DNA from: Bacteroidota bacterium
GTDB lineage: Bacteria > Bacteroidota > Bacteroidia > Flavobacteriales > Flavobacteriaceae
Length of the DNA stretch: 54,368 nt
Assembly: GCA_023434025.1 (NCBI GenBank)
Contig: JAEYTL010000009.1
Coordinates: 1-54,368 of the forward strand
Direction: 5' to 3'
Numbering within the stretch: the first letter of the stretch is position 1; the number at the start of each line of letters is the position of its first letter. Under the pieces are notes generated by a model that made no database searches, was not told the DNA's origin, and saw only the letters and a program-made list of their open reading frames with translations. Shown here one piece after another: positions 8,416-17,147 of this stretch. A program made the translations under genes and the position numbers.

Positions 8416-9027
8416 ATGAAGGTTCTCGTTCACCCAACCTACTTCCCCTCTGTCAGTCATTATGCCGCTATGGTTCAGGCTGAAGCAGTGGTGTTTGAAA
8501 TGGAAGACAACTTCCAGAAACAAACCAACCGCAACAGGATGTATATCTACAGCCCGAATGGTATTCAGCTGCTCAATATTCCGATTAAGCATACCCGGAT
8601 TGCACATCAGAAATATAAAGATGTAAAAATTGAACCGGAGTTCAACTGGCAGAAACAGCATTTTAAATCGTTGGAAGCAGCTTACAGAACTTCGCCTTTT
8701 TTTGAGTATTTTGAAGATGATATCGCTCCGGTTTTCAGTAAAAATTACACCTTTCTGATGGATCTGAACCTGGAGGTTTTTGATATTTTGAACCAATGCT
8801 TGGGCCTCTCCGTTACCCCTGAACAAACAACAGAATACTTTCATGAAGTAAATAACATGACCGATTTTCGTTTTTTGGCCAACGGTAAAAAAGACCGGAC
8901 ACAATGCGAACCCTACACCCAGGTTTTTGGTGAAAAACACGGTTTTTTAAATAACCTCAGTGTTTTGGATCTACTGTTCAACGAAGGCAGGTATGCCTTA
9001 GATTACCTCAAAAATCAGACGTTATAA
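8416..9027 (+). CDS. WbqC-like family protein
   Basis: A 203-aa protein matching the WbqC family: the opening HPTYFPSVSHY, then NFQKQTNRNRMYI, LNIPIKHTR, and W-x-K-x-H-x3-L-x2-A-Y (NWQKQHFKSLEAAY). Family members are found in O-antigen clusters and as lone genes in Flavobacteria. Biochemical function is not established. No membrane segment is seen. It follows lepB by 3 bp and converges on the minus-strand EEP gene 3 bp downstream, with no room for a separate terminator. Confidence 0.85.
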   Translation: MKVLVHPTYFPSVSHYAAMVQAEAVVFEMEDNFQKQTNRNRMYIYSPNGIQLLNIPIKHTRIAHQKYKDVKIEPEFNWQKQHFKSLEAAYRTSPFFEYFEDDIAPVFSKNYTFLMDLNLEVFDILNQCLGLSVTPEQTTEYFHEVNNMTDFRFLANGKKDRTQCEPYTQVFGEKHGFLNNLSVLDLLFNEGRYALDYLKNQTL

Positions 9028-9030
9028 TAT

Positions 9031-10083
9031 TTATTTTTCTTTTTCAAAGGCCAACCGTGTAACGATTGGAAAATGATCTGAATTTTTAAAATCCGGAAAA
9101 GCATTAAATTGCTTTACTTTAAATTTCTTGTCCGTAAAGATATAATCTATTCTGGCCGGATAATATTTAAAGCTGTAGGTCGCTCCAAAACCGGAACCCG
9201 CTTCTTCAAATGCGTCATTCAGATCTCCTTTCACACTGCGGTAAACAAAGGAGAACGGGCTGTTATTCAAATCTCCGCAGATAATAATAGGATATGGACA
9301 ATCTGCCTTATGCCGCTTGATTATTTCTGCCTGATGCTGTTGTGATTTAAACGAGGTGCTCATTCTGCGGAACATTCGCTTTGACTGATCCTGAGAAACT
9401 CCCTGGATATTTTCATCTATTTCATGAACATCAGGCGTAATTTTGATGGATTGCAAATGCATACTATACACCCGGATTGTATCTTTCCCCCGCTTAATAT
9501 CAGCATAGACAGCATTATTAGTTGAATTAGGGAACGGAATAACACCTTCGTTCACAATCGGGTATTTAGAAAAAATGGCTTGCCCTAGCTTCGTATTTTT
9601 GCCTTCTATAAAAATATACTTATGTTTATATACCCGAAAATCAACCTCATTGCGTTTAGAATACTCCTGAATACATAAAATATCCGGAGTCTGTTCTTTA
9701 ACAAAAGAAGAAATAGGTGTGCTCACGTCGCGATCAATCCAATCATATAAATTAAATAACCGGACGTTATAACTCATCACCACAAAATCATTCTCCTCTT
9801 TAGGCAAATTGGTCTCAGAAAATTTATAAAACTTATTCACAAACGTAATTCCCAGCAGCAATACAATTCCCGACAATAAGAGCTGGCGTTTTAACTGAAT
9901 GAGCCAATAGCCAAAAAACAGCAGGTTTAAAATAAGCATCAACGGCAAAAAAAGCGTCAGAACAGAAAGAATAGGAAACAACTTAGGAGCTAAAAAAGGT
10001 AAAATATAAGCAACAAACGTTAATACAGTAAGTACTATATTAAAGAAAAACACTACTTTATTAAACCAACCCAGCTTTTTCAT
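9031..10083 (-). CDS. Membrane-anchored endonuclease/exonuclease/phosphatase family protein
   Basis: A 350-aa protein with two or three N-terminal membrane helices (residues about 8-95) followed by an EEP-fold metal-dependent phosphoesterase domain. Motifs are VMSYNVRLF, ILCIQEYS (metal Glu), CGDLNNSPFS (Asp/Asn), RIDYIFTD, and SDHFPIVTRL (catalytic Asp-His pair). The substrate could be a nucleic acid, phospholipid or sugar phosphate; membrane-anchored EEP proteins of this type are common in Bacteroidota without a proven role. It is the last gene of the minus-strand mutL run, 243 bp after the rhomboid gene. Confidence 0.85.
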   Translation of the reverse strand: MKKLGWFNKVVFFFNIVLTVLTFVAYILPFLAPKLFPILSVLTLFLPLMLILNLLFFGYWLIQLKRQLLLSGIVLLLGITFVNKFYKFSETNLPKEENDFVVMSYNVRLFNLYDWIDRDVSTPISSFVKEQTPDILCIQEYSKRNEVDFRVYKHKYIFIEGKNTKLGQAIFSKYPIVNEGVIPFPNSTNNAVYADIKRGKDTIRVYSMHLQSIKITPDVHEIDENIQGVSQDQSKRMFRRMSTSFKSQQHQAEIIKRHKADCPYPIIICGDLNNSPFSFVYRSVKGDLNDAFEEAGSGFGATYSFKYYPARIDYIFTDKKFKVKQFNAFPDFKNSDHFPIVTRLAFEKEK

Positions 10084-10326
10084 TCAATGCTGTTAAACAT
10101 TCCAAAAATCAGTAATCCCCCAATCTAAAATCAAAAAAACCATGTGCCTTATCCCGCTTTTCACGACAAGATTTTTTGTCTTGCCGGCATTTTCAAAGCC
10201 CAAAAATGTGCTTCTGAGGTCGCAATTTTTCGGCAAGAAAATGTCCGCCCATCCTGCAAAATGCTTTCTGTTGCAATCGGGGGCAAAATCCGCTTAAAAC
10301 ATCCAACAACCTGAAACTTTTCACCC
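10084..10326. repeat. 243-bp non-coding segment with hairpins, possible dispersed repeat
   Basis: This stretch lies between two minus-strand genes. It contains a stem TCTTGCCG (10179-10186) / CGGCAAGA (10231-10238) enclosing about 44 nt. A smaller hairpin CAAGA / TCTTG lies immediately before it around 10167-10183. A 67-codon reading frame crosses it on the minus strand but has low-complexity, non-family composition and overlaps the rhomboid 3' end. I read it as non-coding, and possibly a copy of a dispersed intergenic repeat. Confidence 0.4.
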
Positions 10327-11199
10327 CTAACGCTTCCCTGCCTTAAACAAAAACTCCTTTTCATCTTTTGTTAAACTATCATATCCCGATTTACTGATTT
10401 TGTCTAAAATCTCATCAATCTGTTGCTGGGTTTTATCTTTCGTCACAGGCTTCGGCTTGGTATAGGCTTCATTTTTATGCACTTTTTTAAACGGAGCCGA
10501 TTTTCTTCCTCTAAATAAATTCACCAATCCATCCGCAAAAGAAGTAAACGCTTTTGTGATATCGGTACCGCTTTTTAGCTGACTACTGTATAAATACCCG
10601 AACAAAGCCCCTCCCAAGTGAGCTATATGTCCGCCAACATTACTAAAAGACAAACTGATCAGGTCGATAATTAAATAAAACACGGCAATGTGCCATAGTT
10701 TTACTGTTCCGATTAATAACAAACGAATCTGCATGTAAGGGGAATAAGTTGTCGTAGCAAAAACGACAGCCATGATGGCTCCGGAAGCTCCGATTAACGT
10801 TGCATTTATATTAATCAAAGCCGGAAAAACCAGATAGCTGATGATAAAAATGACTCCTGAAAAAACGGCTCCCATTAAATAGAGGCTCAACAATTGTTTC
10901 TGGGTAAAAAATGTAAGGAACAACCGTCCGGCAAAATTCAATACAATCAGGTTAAACAAAATATGAAAAAAATCCGCATGAAAAAAAGCATAAGTTAAAA
11001 CCGACCATGGCTTCCACAACAAATCTGCCGGATCAGAAGACAAACTGATGTAGTGTGTAAAACCAAAAGTAATCCCGAAAAGAGACAAAATCCCACTCAG
11101 TATCCAGGGAACAGCAAACAAAAACACATTGAGGTAGATTAACTTTTCCGTTACCCCCCCCATTCGGTATTGTTGTTTTATTTCATCTATAATACTCAT
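10327..11199 (-). CDS. Rhomboid intramembrane serine protease with C-terminal tail domain
   Basis: A 290-aa rhomboid with about six membrane helices. The catalytic Ser is S139 in GASGA and the His is H194 in HIAHLGGA. FFHADFFHILFN supplies the conserved L1/TM2 histidines and Asn. A soluble tail after residue 215 contains DEILDKISKSGYDSLTKDEK, a short C-terminal motif often attached to Bacteroidota rhomboids (DUF6576-like). It sits 23 bp after a second rhomboid gene. Such pairs are common in Flavobacteria; the substrates are unknown. Confidence 0.92.
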   Translation of the reverse strand: MSIIDEIKQQYRMGGVTEKLIYLNVFLFAVPWILSGILSLFGITFGFTHYISLSSDPADLLWKPWSVLTYAFFHADFFHILFNLIVLNFAGRLFLTFFTQKQLLSLYLMGAVFSGVIFIISYLVFPALININATLIGASGAIMAVVFATTTYSPYMQIRLLLIGTVKLWHIAVFYLIIDLISLSFSNVGGHIAHLGGALFGYLYSSQLKSGTDITKAFTSFADGLVNLFRGRKSAPFKKVHKNEAYTKPKPVTKDKTQQQIDEILDKISKSGYDSLTKDEKEFLFKAGKR

Positions 11200-11222
11200 T
11201 TTTAAAATCTTATTTTACATTT

Positions 11223-12035
11223 CTAATTCCACCTCGTATGGTTAAACTTATTGTTCCGCCACATCAGCATCATCAAAAACCCGGTAAGAGCTCCACCTAC
11301 ATGAGCAAAATGGGCAATACCACCTCCTCCGCCAAAAATCGAACCGCCTTGTATCCCCATAAATAAATCGAATGCAACCAGCACCGGAACAAAATATTTT
11401 GCTTTGATTGGAATGGGAATAAAAATCATCATCAGTTCGGCATTGGGAAACATAAAAGCAAATGCGGCTAAAATGCCATATAAAGCCCCCGAAGCACCAA
11501 CGGCAGTAGATTGATACTCTGCAGACGCTTTTGCTATAATATTATACTGTTCCTGACTTGCATTTACACGTCCTAAAATATCATTCAACTGGCCGGCTAC
11601 GATTTTACCATCTGTATCAAAATGCTTACCATGATTTGTGCTTAACAAATAATTTATATCGGTATCAGACAAATTCAAATCAGACAACTGCGACAACAGC
11701 GAATGAATTTCATAGTAGGTCATTCCCATGTGTAGCAAAGCCGCTCCTAACCCGCAGGAAATATAAAAAAACAGAAATTTTTTCCATCCCCAAAAGTGTT
11801 CCAAGGCTGAACCAAACATGACTAAACCGAACATGTTAAAGAAAATATGTGCCAGATGAGGCACCTGAGCGTGCATAAACATGTGCGTCAGAGGCTGCCA
11901 CCACCTGAAACCTTCGCTCAGCGGATAATGCAAAGCCAGGTAATCGTAGGCCGCAGGAGCAATTGTGTTGGAGCCAATATAAAATAAAATATTGATAATA
12001 AGCAATTGCTTAACGGTTTCTGTCATTCGCATCAT
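11223..12035 (-). CDS. Rhomboid intramembrane serine protease
   Basis: A 270-aa rhomboid. Motifs are LTHMFMHAQVPHLAHIFFNM (TM2 histidines and Asn), GASGALYG (catalytic Ser), and HFAHVGGALTG (catalytic His). A loop of about 60 residues between TM3 and TM4 (after the MGMTYYEIHS segment) is longer than in the neighbouring paralogue and is probably extramembrane. The start overlaps the mutL stop by 4 bp, so it is translationally coupled. An alternative Met three residues later would also fit. Confidence 0.92.
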   Translation of the reverse strand: MMRMTETVKQLLIINILFYIGSNTIAPAAYDYLALHYPLSEGFRWWQPLTHMFMHAQVPHLAHIFFNMFGLVMFGSALEHFWGWKKFLFFYISCGLGAALLHMGMTYYEIHSLLSQLSDLNLSDTDINYLLSTNHGKHFDTDGKIVAGQLNDILGRVNASQEQYNIIAKASAEYQSTAVGASGALYGILAAFAFMFPNAELMMIFIPIPIKAKYFVPVLVAFDLFMGIQGGSIFGGGGGIAHFAHVGGALTGFLMMLMWRNNKFNHTRWN

Positions 12036-13885
12036 AGGGCAAATTTTTTATCTAAATCATCAACGCTAATGGTGATGAAAGTGGGTTTATGAAAAGGCGA
12101 AACATCCGGTTCTTTGCAGGCAAACAATCCGTTTACAATATTTTCCTGCTCTTTCTCCGTTAAATAAGTTCCGGTCCGCACGGCCAAACTTCTGGCCATC
12201 GATTTGGCAATACTGTCATTTAAGCTAAAGCTGCTGTCCGGAATTCCGTTTTGCAGATCATTCATCAGTTCCTCCAAAACAATGGATACCTCACTCTCTG
12301 TAACCAAAACCGGAATACCGGAAATTATGAGCTTATCCTGTTCAATGGAATCAAAAACAAACCCGGTATTTTCGAGCGACGTTTTCAAATCCCGGATCAA
12401 ATGAATTTCATGCACGGAAAAATACAGTTCAAGCGGAAAAAGCAATTGCTGGCTGGAAGCCTGCTTAACCGTCATGTATTTTAAATACTGCTCATACAAG
12501 ATCCGCTGATGAGCCCGTTGCTGGTCAATAACCATCATCCCGGATTTAATAGAACTTACGATATATTTTTTGTGAATCTGATAGGTTCGGTTTTTGGTTT
12601 CTTCAATGTCATTATCACTGAACAGTGAGCTTGTAACCGCTTCTTCCTCTTCGAATGTGCCGCTTTCAATTTCCTGTGTGTCGCTTTTCAAGCCCACATA
12701 GAGACTTTCCCAATTGGCCGTTTCAATCTTTTTTTCCCGATAGCCGGTGCCTGAAGAAGATTTTACCGGTTTATCATCAGCAAACGGATTAAAATTAGCA
12801 TCTACCTGAATTAAAGGTATTGAAGCTTCTTTTTCCTGGTAATGATAAGGTGTATCCAAATTCGGATCGCGTTCAAAATCCAAAACAGGGGCCACATTAA
12901 ATTGTCCTAAACTGTGTTTCACGGTAGAACGCAATATGGCATACAAAGCCTGCTCATCATCAAACTTAATTTCCGTTTTAGTAGGATGAATATTAATATC
13001 AATGGTGTTCGGCGGAACATCCAGGTAAATAAAATAACCGGGTTGCATGCCTTCTTTCAGCAAACCCTCGTAAGCGGCCATAACGGCATGGTGTAAATAG
13101 CCGCTTTTAATAAAGCGGTTGTTGACAAAAAAGAATTGCTCACTACGGCTTTTTTTAGAAAACTCAGGTTTAGACACAAAGCCTTTTACGCTTACAATCT
13201 CGGTTTCTTCAGAAACAGGCACCAGCTTTTCATTCATTTTACCCGAAAACATCGTCACAATCCGCTGCCTTAAATTGGAAGGTGGCAGATTAAACATTTC
13301 ACTGCCGTTGTGAATAAATGTAAAATGTATACCGGGATGTGCCAGTGCAACCCGCTGAAATTCATCTACAATATGACGATGCTCCACTGTTTCGGACTTC
13401 AGGAAGTTTCGTCGTGCCGGAATATTAAAAAATAAATTTTTTACGGCAAACGACGTGCCTTTTGGCAACACAGAAGGATCTTGTGACATAAACTTACTTC
13501 CTTCTATGACAATATGGGTTCCCAACTCGTCATTTTCCAGTTTTGTTTTGAGTTCCACATGAGCAATCGCAGCAATAGAAGCCAGAGCTTCCCCTCTGAA
13601 ACCCTTTGTATAAAGCGAGAACAAATCCTCGGCATGACGGATTTTTGAGGTAGCATGCCGTTCAAAACACATACGGGCATCGGTAACACTCATACCCTGA
13701 CCGTTATCTACAACCTGAATAAGAGACCTGCCGGCATCTTTTACAATCAGTTTGATATCAGCGGCCTTGGCATCAACGGCATTTTCGAGCAATTCTTTCA
13801 CCACAGATGCCGGTCGCTGAACGACCTCACCGGCGGCAATCTGATTGGCTACGTGATCGGGAAGTAATTGAATGACACTCGACAT
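12032..13885 (-). CDS. mutL: DNA mismatch repair protein MutL
   Basis: A 617-aa MutL. The N-terminal GHKL ATPase shows VANQIAAGEVVQRPASVVKE, ENAVDA, VVDNGQGM, RHATSK and GFRGEALASI. A linker at about residues 330-430 leads to the C-terminal dimerisation domain. The endonuclease motif DQHA(x)2E(x)4E reads DQQRAHQRILYE near residue 455, so the His and first Glu are replaced, and the CPHGRP-type motif reads SPFHKPT. The protein therefore probably lacks the metal-dependent nicking activity and acts as a MutS-activated matchmaker. The start shares one base with the preceding stop. Confidence 0.95.
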   Translation of the reverse strand: MSSVIQLLPDHVANQIAAGEVVQRPASVVKELLENAVDAKAADIKLIVKDAGRSLIQVVDNGQGMSVTDARMCFERHATSKIRHAEDLFSLYTKGFRGEALASIAAIAHVELKTKLENDELGTHIVIEGSKFMSQDPSVLPKGTSFAVKNLFFNIPARRNFLKSETVEHRHIVDEFQRVALAHPGIHFTFIHNGSEMFNLPPSNLRQRIVTMFSGKMNEKLVPVSEETEIVSVKGFVSKPEFSKKSRSEQFFFVNNRFIKSGYLHHAVMAAYEGLLKEGMQPGYFIYLDVPPNTIDINIHPTKTEIKFDDEQALYAILRSTVKHSLGQFNVAPVLDFERDPNLDTPYHYQEKEASIPLIQVDANFNPFADDKPVKSSSGTGYREKKIETANWESLYVGLKSDTQEIESGTFEEEEAVTSSLFSDNDIEETKNRTYQIHKKYIVSSIKSGMMVIDQQRAHQRILYEQYLKYMTVKQASSQQLLFPLELYFSVHEIHLIRDLKTSLENTGFVFDSIEQDKLIISGIPVLVTESEVSIVLEELMNDLQNGIPDSSFSLNDSIAKSMARSLAVRTGTYLTEKEQENIVNGLFACKEPDVSPFHKPTFITISVDDLDKKFAL

Positions 13886-14199
13886 TATCTTTTGCTAAAT
13901 ATGGATAAATCGAAATCGATAACAAATAAAAACAACAACACTAAGACCAGCACAATCGCAATTAACCGGAAATTCACTTCGCGGTTCCCGCGATGCCTGC
14001 TTTCCTTTCTGGCCTCATTCCAATGCGAGCGGTAATCGTTGTAATTTACGGATTCCCGGTTTTTATGAAACTTGGAATCAAAATCATATAAATTGCCCAC
14101 CTCCTTTCCTTCATAGTAACGGGGAGTGTAATTAAAACTTTTGTTTTTAGGCAATTTGAATAATGATCTTTTCAGCATGTTTTTACTATTATCATCCAA
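13885..14199 (-). CDS. Hypothetical protein with one C-terminal membrane helix
   Basis: A 104-aa protein. The first 75 residues are hydrophilic and rich in Tyr, Asn and Arg (NYTPRYYEGKEVGNLYDF). One hydrophobic helix follows at about 78-95 (LIAIVLVLVLLFLFVI). Homologues next to ribH and mutL in Flavobacteria are sometimes mislabelled as riboflavin synthase beta subunit; no such enzyme feature is present. It lies directly upstream of mutL with a one-base stop/start overlap. Function unknown. Confidence 0.7.
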   Translation of the reverse strand: MDDNSKNMLKRSLFKLPKNKSFNYTPRYYEGKEVGNLYDFDSKFHKNRESVNYNDYRSHWNEARKESRHRGNREVNFRLIAIVLVLVLLFLFVIDFDLSIFSKR

Positions 14200-14255
14200 A
14201 GTTAATGAATTCTGAAATGACTAGAAAATATAACCGTGTGAAAGTTTTGTTAGTT

Positions 14256-14291
14256 TTATACCGACAGGTTTTTAAAAACCTGTCGGTATAA
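14256..14291. repeat. Perfect 36-bp palindrome
   Basis: Positions 14256-14273 and 14274-14291 are exact reverse complements, with a core GACAGGTTTTTAAAAACCTG. It lies just beyond the ribH terminator. It has no T-run on either side suited to a terminator, so it may be a dispersed palindromic element or a protein-binding site. Confidence 0.6.
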
Positions 14292-14320
14292 AAAAAGCCA
14301 AAATCAAACGACTTTGGCTT
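14289..14320 (-). terminator. Intrinsic terminator of ribH
   Basis: On the minus strand, AAGCCAAA (14320-14313) pairs with TTTGGCTT (14302-14295) around a 10-nt loop, followed by a run of T. It lies about 34 bp past the ribH stop. Confidence 0.8.
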
Positions 14321-14353
14321 AGAGCGTAAAACCTTTTATTAATATCTATAATC

Positions 14354-14833
14354 TTATAAAGTAGTCATCTTAATTGCCGCCACAGCAGCCTCAACACCTT
14401 TGTTACCATACTTACCGCCGCTTCTGTCGATTGATTGCTGTATGTTATTATCTGTAAGAACACAAAAAATAACCGGCATTTTTCCCAAAAGATTTAAATC
14501 CTTGATGCCCTGTGTAACGCCTTCGCATACAAAATCAAAATGCTTGGTTTCGCCCTGAATCACACTACCAACAGCTATGATTCCGGCCAAATCAGGAAAT
14601 GTATCCATCATTTTTTTGCAACCGTAGATCAGTTCAAAACTTCCGGGAACATTCCAACGGATAATGTTTTCAGGTTTCACGTTGCAGTCTAACAATGTAT
14701 CCGAAGCCCCTTGAAAAAGTCCTTCGGTTATCATTTCATTCCATTCAGAAACAACAATCCCAAACGAAAGCCGGCTGACGTTTGGGAGTGTATTTTTATC
14801 ATATTGTGATAAATTTTTATTTTCGGTTGCCAT
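14354..14833 (-). CDS. ribH: 6,7-dimethyl-8-ribityllumazine synthase
   Basis: A 159-aa RibH that condenses the pyrimidine aminouracil with dihydroxybutanone phosphate in riboflavin synthesis. Motifs are FGIVVSEWN, VPGSFEL, AVGSVIQGETKHFDFVCE (phosphate and catalytic His region) and FCVLTDNN. The C-terminus GNKGVEAAVAAIKM is standard. The usual assembly is a 60-mer or pentamer. It starts 3 bp after the TPR gene and ends in its own terminator. Confidence 0.96.
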   Translation of the reverse strand: MATENKNLSQYDKNTLPNVSRLSFGIVVSEWNEMITEGLFQGASDTLLDCNVKPENIIRWNVPGSFELIYGCKKMMDTFPDLAGIIAVGSVIQGETKHFDFVCEGVTQGIKDLNLLGKMPVIFCVLTDNNIQQSIDRSGGKYGNKGVEAAVAAIKMTTL

Positions 14834-14836
14834 AAT

Positions 14837-15613
14837 TTACTGAGCCATTCCGATTAATCCGTCTATATTTCTTGCTTCAGGAGTTGATTCATATTTTTCT
14901 TTAAGCTGGGTAAAAAACGTTAACGCCTCGGCTTTCTGCCCTAACGCATAAGCCGTCTGACCTGCTTTTAACAAAAATCGCGGTGTTGTTAAATCGTTTT
15001 CATTCATTTCAGCCGCTTTTTTATAATAATCCAATGCTTCCTTTAACTGATTTTTTTGAGCAAAAGCATCACCGATAGCTCCTTTTGCCAACGTACTTAA
15101 AATCAAATCATCAGAAGAAAATTTATCTAAATAAGTGATTGCTTCAGTATTTTTTCCGGTATTCAAATAAGCAATTCCGGCATAGTAGTTGGCTAAATTC
15201 CCGGCATCCGTACCAGAATATTCCTCAGCAATTTTAACAAAACCGAATTTCCCTTCAGCTCCGTTTAATGCCAGATTAAACAAACTATCCTGAGCAGTTG
15301 TGGCATCAACTGCTTTTTGAAAATGCTGCTGAGCCACAAACATTTCATCTGCCGCTTCCAGCTCTTTTGGGTCTACTACAAATTTTTGATATAAAAGGTA
15401 TCCAACCGTAACAAATGCAATTGCTCCGACTACACCAAAAATAATTTTCTGATTTCTGACAACCCATTCTTCTGCTCTGGAAGCTCCGACATCCAACGTG
15501 TTAAAAACTTCAGCTGTCGTACTGCCTTTAACATCAATATCTACATTGTCTTCAATATCTTCAGCTTCTTTTGGTTTGGGTGCTTTAAATCCTCTTTTAT
15601 TGTATGTTGCCAT
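14837..15613 (-). CDS. Membrane-anchored tetratricopeptide-repeat protein
   Basis: A 258-aa protein: an acidic N-terminal cytosolic tail (residues 1-55), one membrane helix IIFGVVGAIAFVTVGYLLY, and then TPR repeats to the C-terminus (YYAGIAYLNTGKNTEAITYL, AKGAIGDAFAQKNQLKEALD, KAGQTAYALGQKAEALTFF). The architecture is like YfgM, a membrane-bound TPR protein of the secretion/envelope quality network, but the sequence alone does not establish that role. It is first in the ribH transcript and divergent from recF. Confidence 0.85.
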   Translation of the reverse strand: MATYNKRGFKAPKPKEAEDIEDNVDIDVKGSTTAEVFNTLDVGASRAEEWVVRNQKIIFGVVGAIAFVTVGYLLYQKFVVDPKELEAADEMFVAQQHFQKAVDATTAQDSLFNLALNGAEGKFGFVKIAEEYSGTDAGNLANYYAGIAYLNTGKNTEAITYLDKFSSDDLILSTLAKGAIGDAFAQKNQLKEALDYYKKAAEMNENDLTTPRFLLKAGQTAYALGQKAEALTFFTQLKEKYESTPEARNIDGLIGMAQ

Positions 15614-15635
15614 TTATATTTAATTTAATGAGCCG

Positions 15636-15643
15636 CAAAAATA
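15636..15643 (-). promoter_or_regulatory. Candidate -7 element for the TPR-ribH transcript
   Basis: On the minus strand this reads TATTTTTG, matching TAnnTTTG, 22 bases before the TPR start. A TTTT stretch lies at about the -33 distance. Confidence 0.45.
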
Positions 15644-15740
15644 AAATTTTTATTCATATTTAAAAGTCATTTTTCGGGATATTTTTGAATATTTTTTGCG
15701 TGTTTGCCTTTAACCCGGTATTTATTCCTTTAAAACCGTT

Positions 15741-15748
15741 TATTTTTG
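15741..15748 (+). promoter_or_regulatory. Candidate -7 element for recF
   Basis: TATTTTTG matches the TAnnTTTG consensus, 44 bases before the proposed TTG start of recF. The -33 box is weak. Together with the minus-strand -7 element at 15636 it makes a divergent promoter region. Confidence 0.4.
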
Positions 15749-15792
15749 CAAGACAAAAAAAGAAATTTACTGAAACCTTAAATTAATTCGCT

Positions 15793-16872
15793 TTGTTTTT
15801 AAAACAAATTTCGCTTTTTAACTATAAAAATTTTACTGAGGCTCAGTTTGAGTTCGACAGCAAGATAAATTGTTTTGTTGGTAAAAACGGTGTTGGTAAA
15901 ACCAATGTGCTCGATGCAATTTATCACCTGGCATACGGAAAAAGTTATTTTAACCCTACGGCCATTCAAAACATAAAACACGGAGAAGATTTTTTTGTCA
16001 TCGACGGTGAATTTGAAAAAAAGGAACGAACGGAGCAAATTGTCTGCAGTTTTAAAAAAGGACTGAAAAAAGTCCTGAAAAGGAACGGTAAAATATACGA
16101 TAAGTTTTCCGAGCACCTGGGCTTTATCCCATTGGTGATCATTTCTCCTGCTGATACCGATTTAATTACGGAAGGAAGCGAAACCCGGCGAAAGTTCATC
16201 GACAGTGTTATCTCGCAATTAAACCCGGTTTACCTGAATGAGCTCATTCACTATCAAAAAATCATTATGCAACGCAATGCCCTGCTAAAGTATTTTGCTT
16301 TAAACCAGACATTTGAAAAAGACACTTTACAAATCTATAACGAACAACTGAATGAATTAGGCCAGTCTATTTTTGAAACGCGAAAAACATTTAACGAAAC
16401 GTTTCTGCCTATTTTTAACAAACACCACCAAACCATCACCGATTCGGCCGAAGAGGTCCAGCTGATTTACGAAAGTCATCTTTTTGAAAAAGAGCTCCTG
16501 ACACTTTTGGAAGAAAGCATCTCAAAAGACAGGGCTCTGCAATACACCAGTGTAGGCATTCACAAAGATGATTTATCATTCGGGATCAACGGACATCCCA
16601 TTAAAAAATTTGGTTCGCAAGGCCAGCAGAAATCATTTCTGATTGCGTTAAAACTGGCTCAGTTTGAATTTTTAAAAAAGCAAAGCGGTCAAAAACCCAT
16701 CTTACTGTTGGATGATATTTTTGATAAACTGGACGAAACCAGGGTAGCAAAAATTGTAGAAATGGTTAATCACGATGAGTTCGGACAATTGTTCATCTCC
16801 GACACCCATCCGGAACGGACAGAAAAAATTGTAAAACTGACCCATCAGAGTTACAAATTATTTCATTTATAA
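15793..16872 (+). CDS. recF: DNA replication and repair protein RecF
   Basis: A 359-aa SMC-like ATPase that binds gapped DNA and helps load RecA. LFNYKNF, FVGKNGVGKTNVLDAIYHL (Walker A, about residues 28-46), HKDDLSF, SQGQQKSFLIALKLAQ (ABC-type signature) and LLLDDIFDKLD (Walker B) are all present. No ATG is available before the conserved N-terminus, so the start is TTG at 15793, which gives the normal family N-terminus. It is transcribed alone, divergently from the TPR gene. Confidence 0.95.
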   Translation: MFLKQISLFNYKNFTEAQFEFDSKINCFVGKNGVGKTNVLDAIYHLAYGKSYFNPTAIQNIKHGEDFFVIDGEFEKKERTEQIVCSFKKGLKKVLKRNGKIYDKFSEHLGFIPLVIISPADTDLITEGSETRRKFIDSVISQLNPVYLNELIHYQKIIMQRNALLKYFALNQTFEKDTLQIYNEQLNELGQSIFETRKTFNETFLPIFNKHHQTITDSAEEVQLIYESHLFEKELLTLLEESISKDRALQYTSVGIHKDDLSFGINGHPIKKFGSQGQQKSFLIALKLAQFEFLKKQSGQKPILLLDDIFDKLDETRVAKIVEMVNHDEFGQLFISDTHPERTEKIVKLTHQSYKLFHL

Positions 16873-17147
16873 CACGTTAAATCCTTTTTAGCCTGCTCTT
16901 AAAAACCAAACATTTACTAAAACGAATTCCATTCGTTAAATCACCTCATTTTCTCTAATGAATTAAACCAACCAGTAACAATTCACTAAAAATAAGCCAC
17001 TTCATAACAACAGCCTGTCTTTTTTCTTACTTTTGGCGTTTCTGAATCAACTGTTATCAATAACTTAAGCTGCTAATTTTCAATCTCCTGTTCTTGAAAT
17101 TGAAATGCGTGCTAAAAATTTTATCAACCAAACAAATTTTTAGTAAA

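Noticed and set aside
8407..8940. 177-codon frame antisense to the WbqC-like gene
   Set aside because: Shadow of a well-supported family gene on the opposite strand.
10161..10364. 67-codon minus-strand frame overlapping the rhomboid 3' end
   Set aside because: No plausible protein; it overlaps hairpins and a well-supported gene.
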